From: an uncultured Alphaproteobacteria bacterium
GTDB taxonomy: Bacteria > Pseudomonadota > Alphaproteobacteria > RF32 > CAG-239
Assembly: GCA_944391355.1 (NCBI GenBank)
Contig: CALXTG010000025.1
Location: 1 to 12,895, forward strand
Length of the DNA: 12,895 nucleotides
Reading direction: 5' to 3'
A program made the translations under genes and the position numbers. The stretch's first letter is position 1; the number at the start of each line of letters is the position of its first letter. Below are positions 7,057 through 12,769 of the stretch, one piece after another. The notes below the pieces were generated by a model. It ran no database searches. It was not told the DNA's origin and worked only from the letters and a program-made list of their open reading frames with translations.

Positions 7057-7060
7057 GAAG

Positions 7061-8761
7061 ATGGCCGATATGTCTGAAATCGACAAGAGATTTGATATTC
7101 ATGAAATTGCCAAAAACAAAAAGGCCGATCTGGATCGTTTTGAGTGCAATATTTACTGCTGTCATTCGACCGGCTGCAAGTCTTCCGGCAGTGACGAAAT
7201 TATAGACTTAATTAAGCAGGCGCTGGCGGATCACGATGTTGAAGACAAAGTGCGGATTGTGCCGACCGGCTGTATGGGGCTTTGCGCCCAGGGGCCTCTG
7301 CTGCGCGTTGAAATCAAGGGTCGTAAGGACGTTTTGTTCAAGCGTCTGGAGCCGCTGGTTGCCCGCTTGGTGATTACCGAATATGTCGTTCCGGCTCTGA
7401 AAACGCCGGCCGAAGAGGAATTCCCGGTGCCGGAATTTTTGCAGCCGCATATTCTGTCTTTGGACCTGCCCTTCTTTACCAAACAGGAAAAAGTGGTTTT
7501 GAAAGACGCCGGAAATCTGGATCCCGAAGATATTCAGGAATACATCGCCCACGGCGGTTATCTGGCTTTGGAAAAGGTTTTGAAAACCATGACCCCGGAA
7601 CAGGTGGTTCAGGAAATTAAAAAATCGGGACTGCGCGGCCGCGGCGGCGGCGGTTTCTCGACCGGCATGAAATGGGAACTGGCGGCCAAAGTCAAAACCG
7701 ACGGCGACAAATTTATCATCTGCAACGGCGATGAAGGCGATCCCGGCGCTTATATGGACCGTTCGATTTTGGAAGGCAATCCGCATGCGGTTATCGAAGG
7801 CATGATGATTGCCGCCTATGCGATCGGCGCGACCGAAGGCTGGTTTTATGTCCGCGCCGAATATCCGCTGGCTGTCGAAAGACTGGAAAAGGCTATCAAA
7901 GCCTGTAAGAAGACCCGCCTGCTCGGCAATAATATCATGGGAACCGATTTCAGTTTCAATATTGATATTCGTCTCGGCGCCGGCGCTTTTGTCTGCGGTG
8001 AAGAAACCGCGCTGATCCGTTCAATTGAAGGCAACCGCGGTACCCCGCGTCCGCGTCCGCCTTATCCGACCGACAAAGGTCTGTGGGGCAAACCTTCCTG
8101 CGTCAACAATGTTGAAACGCTGGGCAATGTTGCGCCGATTATTCTTAAAGGCGCCGACTGGTTTGCGTCATTTGGCACCGAAACCTCCAAAGGAACCAAA
8201 GTTTTTGCTCTGACCGGGCAAGTTGAACATTCGGGACTGATTGAAGTGCCGATGGGAACGACGATTAATGAAATCGTCAATGAAATCGGCGGCGGGGTTC
8301 CGAACGGCAAAAAGCTGAAAGCGGTTCAGACCGGCGGCCCGTCGGGCGGTGTTATTCCGGTCGAATATATGGATTTGCCGGTTTGTTATGAAGAACTGAA
8401 AAAAGTCGGTTCGATTATGGGGTCCGGCGGCATGATTGTCATGGACGATACCAGCAATATGGTGAATATCGCCAATTTCTATCTCGACTTTACGGTTGAC
8501 GAATCCTGCGGTAAATGCGCGCCCTGCCGGATCGGCGGCAAACAGATGCTGCTGTTGCTGGAAAAAATCAACAAAGGCAAAGGAAGCAAACAGGATATCG
8601 AAGATTTGCGCCGGATTGCCACGGCCATGCAGAAAGCGTCGCTTTGCGGCTTGGGCCAGACAGCGCCGAATCCGGTTCTGTCAACCCTGCGCTTCTTTGA
8701 AAACGAATATCTGGAAAAAGTCGGTGAAAAACCCGCTCAGCAAGCTGCCGAGGAGAAATAA
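7061..8761 (+). CDS. hydB: NADH-linked [FeFe]-hydrogenase beta subunit HydB (NuoF-like, flavoprotein)
   Basis: This subunit binds NAD(H) and FMN and exchanges electrons between NADH and the iron-sulfur chain of HydA. The 566-residue product has an N-terminal thioredoxin-like [2Fe-2S] domain (about 25-100; Cys34/Cys39 and Cys71/Cys75). The NuoF core follows: GRGGGGF (193-199) and CNGDEGDPGA (221-230) for FMN/NADH, GAGAFVCGEETAL (307-319), and one [4Fe-4S] cluster (Cys483, Cys486, Cys489 in SCGKCAPC and Cys529 in SLCGLGQ). The protein ends soon after, in LEKVGEKPAQQAAEEK. The C-terminal 2[4Fe-4S] module of HydB from organisms such as Thermotoga maritima is missing, so electron bifurcation cannot be assumed. 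The frame extends upstream to 6998, but AAGGAG at 7048-7053 and the four-base gap after hydC favour 7061. Cytoplasmic. Confidence 0.94.
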   Translation: MADMSEIDKRFDIHEIAKNKKADLDRFECNIYCCHSTGCKSSGSDEIIDLIKQALADHDVEDKVRIVPTGCMGLCAQGPLLRVEIKGRKDVLFKRLEPLVARLVITEYVVPALKTPAEEEFPVPEFLQPHILSLDLPFFTKQEKVVLKDAGNLDPEDIQEYIAHGGYLALEKVLKTMTPEQVVQEIKKSGLRGRGGGGFSTGMKWELAAKVKTDGDKFIICNGDEGDPGAYMDRSILEGNPHAVIEGMMIAAYAIGATEGWFYVRAEYPLAVERLEKAIKACKKTRLLGNNIMGTDFSFNIDIRLGAGAFVCGEETALIRSIEGNRGTPRPRPPYPTDKGLWGKPSCVNNVETLGNVAPIILKGADWFASFGTETSKGTKVFALTGQVEHSGLIEVPMGTTINEIVNEIGGGVPNGKKLKAVQTGGPSGGVIPVEYMDLPVCYEELKKVGSIMGSGGMIVMDDTSNMVNIANFYLDFTVDESCGKCAPCRIGGKQMLLLLEKINKGKGSKQDIEDLRRIATAMQKASLCGLGQTAPNPVLSTLRFFENEYLEKVGEKPAQQAAEEK

Positions 8762-8763
8762 AA

Positions 8764-10533
8764 ATGGTGAAGTTGAAAATTGATAATTATGAAGTGGAAG
8801 TTCCGGCCGGCACCTCGATTTTGGAAGCGGCCCGCACGGTTCAGATTGATATTCCGACTTTATGCAAACATCCCGATGTCGACCCTTCGGCCGGCTGCGG
8901 GATCTGTATCGTAAAAGTCAACGGCAGAATTCTGCGTTCCTGCTGCACGCCGGTGGCCGAAGGAATGGAAATTATTACTTCCGACCCGGAAATCGTTAAT
9001 GTCCGCCGCACGGTTTTGGAACTGATTTTAAGCAATCATCCTAATGAATGTCTGACCTGTATCCGTTCCGGCCACTGCGAATTACAGGATTTATCGAATA
9101 CTTTCGGAATTTCGCAGTCGCGTCTGCCGAGTTTGAACAAGAAATTTGAAAAAGACGAATCGACCAAGGCAATTGTGCTCGATCCGTCCAAATGCATTGT
9201 CTGCGGCCGTTGTGTCGAGGTTTGTCAGAATCAGCAGAATGTCTGGGCCTTAAGTTATCTGAACCGCGGTCTGGCGACCCGGGTTACCGCTGCCGGCGGG
9301 ATTCCGCTGGCCGAAAGCCCCTGCATCAAATGCGGTCAATGCTCGGCGCATTGTCCGACCGGAGCGATTGTCGAATATGATGAAACCCAGAAAGTCTGGG
9401 CAATGCTCAATGACCCGGAACTGGTTACCGTAGTGCAGATTGCGCCGGCGGTTCGCGTTGCCATCGGGGAAGAATTCGGCTATGATTTCGGTGAAAATCT
9501 GACCGGGAAAACCTATGCCGCATTGCGTCGCCTCGGTTTCAAAAAAATCTTTGACACCAACTTCGGCGCCGACCTGACGATTATTGAAGAGGCCAGCGAG
9601 TTTGTCAAAAGATTCACCACGGCGCCCGAGCAGCTGCCGCTGATTACTTCCTGCTGCCCGGCCTGGGTTGATTTGATGGAAAAATATCATCAGGATATGA
9701 TTCCGCATTTCTCGACCTGTAAATCGCCGCAGGCAATGGTCGGGGCAATGGCCAAGACTTATTATGCCGAAAAAATGGGTATCGATCCGGCCAAAATCCG
9801 TGTTATTTCGATTATGCCCTGTACGGCCAAAAAATGGGAAATCGTCCGCAGCGAAGATATGAAATCGTCCGGTTATCAGGATGTCGACGTATCGCTGACC
9901 ACCCGTGAACTGGCGCGGATGATTAAACAATCGGGCATTAATTTCCGCGAACTGGCCGAAGAAGAAGCCGACAGCCCGCTCGGCGAATATACCGGCGCGG
10001 GAACGATTTTCGGAACGACCGGCGGGGTTATGACCGCGGCGCTGCGTACCGCTTATTTCTATGTTACCGGCGAAGAACTGGAAAATATCGAATTTAAAGA
10101 TATTGAAGGCCTGGAAGGTATTAAAGAATCGGAAATCGACATTAAAGGCAACAAAGTCCGAATTGCGGTTGCTCACGGAACCGGCAATGTCGAAACTGTT
10201 TTGCAGAAGCTGCGTGATGCCAAGGCAAACGGTGAGGAGCTGCCTTATCACTTTATCGAAGTGATGGCCTGCCGCGGCGGCTGTGTGGCCGGCGGCGGTC
10301 AGCCTCGTGTTATGATGCCCGGCCAGCCCAAACCGCGCGGCATTACCGATGACATCCGCCGCAAGCGTGCTCAGGGGCTGCTCAATGAAGACTTGCAGGC
10401 CAAAGAGCGTCGTTCGCACCATAATCAGTCAATCAAGACTCTTTATGCCGAATATCTCGGAACCCCGGGCGAAGGTAAAGCACACAAATTATTGCATACG
10501 CATTATGTGGCTCGTCCCAAATACCAACGGTAA
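8764..10533 (+). CDS. hydA: [FeFe]-hydrogenase catalytic subunit HydA
   Basis: HydA interconverts protons and H2 at the H-cluster. The 589-residue product has the modular group A layout. A plant-type [2Fe-2S] domain comes first (Cys34, 45, 48 and 60 or 61). Next is the His-ligated [4Fe-4S] (His92, Cys96, 99, 105), then two [4Fe-4S] ferredoxin motifs (Cys144/147/150/154 and 187/190/193/197). The H-cluster domain follows: TSCCPAW (295-301; Cys297 proton-transfer, Cys298 ligand), MPCTAKKWE (351-359; Cys353, Lys356, Glu359) and the VMACRGGCVAGGGQP motif (500-514; Met501, Cys503, Cys507). A C-terminal small-subunit-like tail ends it (about 540-589). Every catalytic residue looks intact. No Tat or Sec signal: cytoplasmic. 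It starts two bases after hydB, with AGGAG at 8751-8755. The maturation genes hydE, hydF and hydG, required for activity, are not in the window. With hydC and hydB it likely re-oxidises fermentative NADH. Confidence 0.97.
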   Translation: MVKLKIDNYEVEVPAGTSILEAARTVQIDIPTLCKHPDVDPSAGCGICIVKVNGRILRSCCTPVAEGMEIITSDPEIVNVRRTVLELILSNHPNECLTCIRSGHCELQDLSNTFGISQSRLPSLNKKFEKDESTKAIVLDPSKCIVCGRCVEVCQNQQNVWALSYLNRGLATRVTAAGGIPLAESPCIKCGQCSAHCPTGAIVEYDETQKVWAMLNDPELVTVVQIAPAVRVAIGEEFGYDFGENLTGKTYAALRRLGFKKIFDTNFGADLTIIEEASEFVKRFTTAPEQLPLITSCCPAWVDLMEKYHQDMIPHFSTCKSPQAMVGAMAKTYYAEKMGIDPAKIRVISIMPCTAKKWEIVRSEDMKSSGYQDVDVSLTTRELARMIKQSGINFRELAEEEADSPLGEYTGAGTIFGTTGGVMTAALRTAYFYVTGEELENIEFKDIEGLEGIKESEIDIKGNKVRIAVAHGTGNVETVLQKLRDAKANGEELPYHFIEVMACRGGCVAGGGQPRVMMPGQPKPRGITDDIRRKRAQGLLNEDLQAKERRSHHNQSIKTLYAEYLGTPGEGKAHKLLHTHYVARPKYQR

Positions 10534-10656
10534 AACTCACTCTGTGGTCGCCTAATACAGAAACATCGGGGTAAAATTTTTAGTCACGTACTTATATGTA
10601 CGCTCAAAAAATTTTCCCCTCGTTTCTTATTATCCGACTCACATATTGAGTTTTAC
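10530..10656. repeat. 127-bp imperfect palindrome (MITE-like) at the hydA 3' end
   Basis: The ends GTAAAACTCA (10530-10539) and TGAGTTTTAC (10647-10656) are perfect inverted repeats, and the similarity continues inward along most of both arms. Matching inner blocks include CTAATACAGAAAC against its rough complement near 10622-10635, GGGGTAAAATTTTT (10569-10582) against AAAAAATTTTCCCC (10606-10619), and CGTAC/GTACG (10587-10591, 10598-10602) round a six-base loop. The hydA stop codon (10531-10533) lies inside the left end. This is the form of a non-autonomous palindromic element or a very long RNA hairpin; there is no open reading frame of interest. Confidence 0.7.
10536..10561 (+). repeat. 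26-bp direct repeat, copy 1
   Basis: This copy begins CTCACTCTGTGG and ends GCCTAATACAGA. It matches the copy at 10821-10846 at 24 of 26 positions and is also part of the left arm of the palindrome at 10530-10656. Confidence 0.8.
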
Positions 10657-10676
10657 AAATTTCTCCGCCTTTATTA

Positions 10677-10736
10677 CTTCGGAACCTAAGTTCGCAGGCC
10701 AGCTTATACTGTCCTGCTCACTAAGGTTTTCCGAAG
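10677..10736. repeat. 60-base imperfect hairpin
   Basis: CTTCGGAACCTAAGT (10677-10691) pairs with ACTAAGGTTTTCCGAAG (10720-10736), with a two-base bulge and one mismatch. GCAGG (10694-10698) pairs with CCTGC (10713-10717), leaving a 14-base loop at 10699-10712. No T-run follows on either strand, so it is not a plain terminator. It is a second, unrelated palindromic unit between the two direct repeats. Confidence 0.65.
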
Positions 10737-10745
10737 AACTTGCAG

Positions 10746-10776
10746 AAAAAAATAACCAGAGCAGTGGTTATTTTTT
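10746..10776. terminator. Intrinsic terminator, likely of the hyd operon (possibly bidirectional)
   Basis: A perfect 12-bp stem, AAAAAATAACCA (10747-10758) with TGGTTATTTTTT (10765-10776), encloses a six-base loop (GAGCAG). The T-run in the right arm terminates plus-strand transcripts. The A-run in the left arm would serve the other strand too. It lies 213 bases past hydA, beyond the palindromes, so the hyd transcript would carry those structures in its 3' end. Confidence 0.8.
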
Positions 10777-10820
10777 CTTAGCGTTTATTATTTACTTCAT
10801 TCTCCAAACTTTTACAAAAG

Positions 10821-10846
10821 CTCACTCTGTGGTTGCCTAATACGGA
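10821..10846 (+). repeat. 26-bp direct repeat, copy 2
   Basis: This copy matches 10536-10561 at 24 of 26 positions (C/T at position 14, A/G at position 24). The copies are 285 bases apart and bracket both palindromes and the terminator. The flanking A-runs are also similar (AAAACTC against AAAGCTC). Confidence 0.8.
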
Positions 10847-10873
10847 TTTAAGGTCGAAATTTTCGTTCGGATA

Positions 10874-10879
10874 TATAAT
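10874..10879 (+). promoter_or_regulatory. Possible -10 box for rbfA
   Basis: A perfect TATAAT lies within the A/T-rich stretch ahead of rbfA, but no matching -35 was found. A second possibility is TTATAT (10906-10911), 16 bases after TTGCTA (10884-10889). A promoter is expected somewhere here because the hyd terminator lies upstream; its exact place is uncertain. Confidence 0.3.
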
Positions 10880-10937
10880 TTACTTGCTAAAGCGGCAGGG
10901 ATTGGTTATATAAAGTAAAAGGTAAAGGAGAAAGACA

Positions 10938-11318
10938 ATGGCAGAAAAAGAGCCTTCGCAAAGACAATTACGGGTTGGGCAGGAAATCAAAAAAATTATT
11001 GCCGGTGAAATTGAGCGCGGCGAAGTACGTAATCTGGAAGATATTGATACTATGGTGACAATTACCGAAGCCCGGGTTTCTCCGGATTTGAAATATTGTC
11101 ATGTTTATATTATGACCCTTAACAACGATTATCTGCAGGAAGCGCTTGACGGTCTGAATTTGGCCGCTAATCATTTCCGCAAACAAATCGGCCGGTTGAC
11201 GAATTTACGTTATGTTCCCGAAATTTCTTTTCGGATTGATGAAAGTTTTGCCGCCGTCGATAAAATTGAACAGCTGTTGCGGCATCCTAAAGTTGCGCAA
11301 GATCTGAACGATGAATAA
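10938..11318 (+). CDS. rbfA: 30S ribosome-binding factor RbfA
   Basis: RbfA binds the immature 30S subunit in the cytoplasm and helps mature the 5' end and central region of 16S rRNA, notably in the cold. The 126-residue product is of typical length and has a single KH-like fold. Recognisable segments are SQRQLRVGQEIKKII near the N-terminus, the VTITEARVSPDLKYCHVYIM core (about 40-59), and the LRYVPEISFRIDESF segment with the C-terminal helix KIEQLLRH. AAAGGAG (10924-10930) sits seven bases before the ATG. In many bacteria rbfA follows infB and precedes truB; here it stands alone between a repeat region and a terminator. Functionally it pairs with rsmA, also a 30S assembly factor, but the two are not co-transcribed. 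Confidence 0.95.
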   Translation: MAEKEPSQRQLRVGQEIKKIIAGEIERGEVRNLEDIDTMVTITEARVSPDLKYCHVYIMTLNNDYLQEALDGLNLAANHFRKQIGRLTNLRYVPEISFRIDESFAAVDKIEQLLRHPKVAQDLNDE

Positions 11319-11327
11319 GGTTTCATC

Positions 11328-11352
11328 AAGGCGTCAATCAGACGCCTTTTTT
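11328..11352 (+). terminator. Intrinsic terminator of rbfA
   Basis: AAGGCGTC (11328-11335) and GACGCCTT (11341-11348) form a perfect 8-bp stem with a five-base loop, running into a T-run to 11352. It is nine bases past the rbfA stop. The next promoter's -35 starts two bases later. Confidence 0.92.
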
Positions 11353-11353
11353 G

Positions 11354-11382
11354 TTGACATTTTGTCTAAATATCTTTAGTCT
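11354..11382 (+). promoter_or_regulatory. Promoter and SD-less leader of the 11430 operon
   Basis: A perfect TTGACA (11354-11359) and a weak TAGTCT (11377-11382) are 17 bases apart, giving a start near 11389 and a leader of about 40 bases to the ATG at 11430. The leader is nearly all A and T, lacks a Shine-Dalgarno and ends CTAGCT before ATG. The 20 bases TTTTTTGTTGACATTTTGTC (11347-11366) recur with one change at 12692-12711. Confidence 0.65.
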
Positions 11383-11429
11383 GAAACAATCAAAATAAAA
11401 ATATGTTTAATTATTAAAATAAACTAGCT

Positions 11430-12050
11430 ATGGAAAATCTGAAAATTACCGAAAAGTCATGGGTTGAAGTTATTAAAACTCCCAGGCTTTATTATGTACG
11501 GGTTTATGATCCGGAAACTGATCGGTACATTACCCGTATGACCGGGAAAACCTGCAAGGTTGAGGGAAATTTTATAATTTCTTTTCAACGTGCGGAAGGA
11601 GCTGCGGATCAGCAGGTAAAGGTTTTGAGTGTTCTTTTTGTGGATCCGGCCGACGGACATATCCAATTGTTTGAAAATGTCAGTTCTGAAATTGTGACAA
11701 GGTTCAACGAAAGCGGCTTGTGTTTCTGCCGGTTATATGAGAAGGACTGGTATTACTGGTGCGGTAATGATCAGCCGTTGACTTATCTGGGAAGGTTTGA
11801 CAGCAGTCTGGCTTTTTTGGTTTTTGTCGGCAGGGAAAATGATGAAGACTTTTTAATGCTGATGAGTGATGAGGCATTTGAAAAGATTCCTTATTTGTGC
11901 TGGGAAAAATTTTATGACGAAAAACAGAATCTGGAAACGGTGCGGATTTTGAAACCGAACGGGGAAAAGGTTTTTGTCAGAGTCAAAAGAAGCGGGAACA
12001 AGCTGCAGGCTGTTTTGGAAAAGTATGAAGGCAGTATTAGTAATTCTTAA
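11430..12050 (+). CDS. Hypothetical protein, 206 aa, beta-rich
   Basis: I do not recognise this protein. It has 206 residues, no signal peptide and no membrane segment, so it is probably cytoplasmic. It is rich in aromatic and acidic residues and built of short alternating hydrophobic strands with tight D/N/G turns (for example RLYYVRVYDPETDRYI, then CFCRLYEKDWYYWCGNDQ, then FLVFVGRENDEDFLMLM), suggesting repeated beta-hairpins. This loosely resembles WG-type or propeller-like repeat proteins, a weak structural inference. The C-terminus (KVFVRVKRSGNKLQAVLEKYEG) is basic. The ATG at 11430 is the first in frame and has no Shine-Dalgarno. The next gene starts 11 bases after the stop, so the two are very probably co-transcribed, and both share the same composition and style. 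Reality of the gene is likely; function unknown. Confidence 0.72.
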   Translation: MENLKITEKSWVEVIKTPRLYYVRVYDPETDRYITRMTGKTCKVEGNFIISFQRAEGAADQQVKVLSVLFVDPADGHIQLFENVSSEIVTRFNESGLCFCRLYEKDWYYWCGNDQPLTYLGRFDSSLAFLVFVGRENDEDFLMLMSDEAFEKIPYLCWEKFYDEKQNLETVRILKPNGEKVFVRVKRSGNKLQAVLEKYEGSISNS

Positions 12051-12061
12051 AATTTTTTTAT

Positions 12062-12673
12062 ATGGAAGAGAAAATTTTATTCCGCATTAACGTTGTTTCC
12101 GACGGCGTGGTGTTGGAGCTGCCGGATGAAGACGGCAGTTTTACGGTTGCAGATCAGGGCGTTTCATTTCAGAAAAATGAAGACTCCAATATTCTGGCCA
12201 TACAGGACCATAACCAATGTTTTAATCTGTTTGCTTGTGACGGCAAGAAGGTTTATCAGGGGCCGCGCGGCTGTTCTCGGTATTTTGACGGCCGGAAATA
12301 TTTTGTTTACCGGACTTCGCTTGAAGATATTTATTTCGAACAGGCGTTTGACGGCAGCGGAAGACCAATGAAACTAGGAAGAAGATTGGGAAATTTCTTT
12401 ATTCTGCCGATGGCAGGATATGAGCTGTTAAGTTTTTACGATGAAGACGGTGATCGTCATACGTGTAAATATATCAGCCATGAGAAATTTGTCGATTGCC
12501 TGATTTGCCGGCGGCAAGACGGATTGTTTGATATCTATAATCCTGAGGATTTTGTATATCGGGAAGTCTGTATGCTGCGAGATGTCGATTTTGTGCCGGC
12601 TCTTTTGAACGGTGAGAAAAAACAGGTTTATCTTTGGGATAACTCCAGACAAGCTTATATGCGAAAAATTTAA
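12062..12673 (+). CDS. Hypothetical protein, 203 aa, beta-rich, in operon with the 11430 gene
   Basis: I do not recognise this protein. It is 203 residues long, soluble by appearance, without a signal peptide. Like its upstream neighbour it consists of short strand-turn-strand units rich in Y, F, D and G, such as FNLFACDGKKVYQG, SRYFDGRKYFVYRT, LLSFYDEDGDRHTCKY, DGLFDIYNPEDFVYREV and QVYLWDNSRQAYMRK. Several of these units (aromatic-x-aromatic-DG-K-x-Y/V) look like degenerate repeats about 20-30 residues apart, as in WG-repeat proteins; this is by eye only. Seven cysteines are present with no obvious metal motif. The start is preceded by T-rich sequence with no Shine-Dalgarno. A perfect terminator begins on the base after the stop codon, ending the operon. 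Confidence 0.72.
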   Translation: MEEKILFRINVVSDGVVLELPDEDGSFTVADQGVSFQKNEDSNILAIQDHNQCFNLFACDGKKVYQGPRGCSRYFDGRKYFVYRTSLEDIYFEQAFDGSGRPMKLGRRLGNFFILPMAGYELLSFYDEDGDRHTCKYISHEKFVDCLICRRQDGLFDIYNPEDFVYREVCMLRDVDFVPALLNGEKKQVYLWDNSRQAYMRKI

Positions 12674-12697
12674 GGTACCCTTTGGGTACCTTTTTTT
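12674..12697 (+). terminator. Intrinsic terminator of the 11430-12673 operon
   Basis: GGTACCC (12674-12680) and GGGTACC (12684-12690) form a perfect 7-bp stem with a TTT loop, followed by seven T residues (12691-12697). The stem starts directly after the TAA stop, and the next -35 begins two bases after the T-run. Confidence 0.95.
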
Positions 12698-12698
12698 G

Positions 12699-12727
12699 TT
12701 GAAATTTTGTCGAGTTAGGGGTAAAAT
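12699..12727 (+). promoter_or_regulatory. Promoter and SD-less leader of the 12770 gene
   Basis: TTGAAA (12699-12704) and TAAAAT (12722-12727) are exactly 17 bases apart, each matching the sigma70 consensus at 5 of 6 positions. The start would be near 12734, with a leader of about 36 bases. The leader contains AAATTATTGTTAAAC (12741-12755), identical to the leader of the minus-strand gene at 1006, and ends TTAGCT before ATG with no Shine-Dalgarno. Confidence 0.75.
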
Positions 12728-12769
12728 GTGTTTTGATAATAAATTATTGTTAAACTAAATTTTTTAGCT

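Noticed and set aside
6998..7060. Upstream start for hydB inside hydC
   Set aside because: It would overlap hydC by 59 bases without a ribosome binding site, while 7061 has AAGGAG and a four-base gap.
9250..10422. 390-codon open frame on the minus strand opposite hydA
   Set aside because: It is antisense to a gene with every catalytic motif intact. Its composition (runs of F, N, R, G, H) is typical of the complement of a codon-biased gene, and it has no family motif.
10646..10840. 64-codon plus-strand open frame downstream of hydA
   Set aside because: It is made up of hairpin arms, the terminator and the second direct repeat, has no ribosome binding site, and its ending HSVVA is simply the repeat read in that frame (it also ends an out-of-frame reading of the hydA tail).
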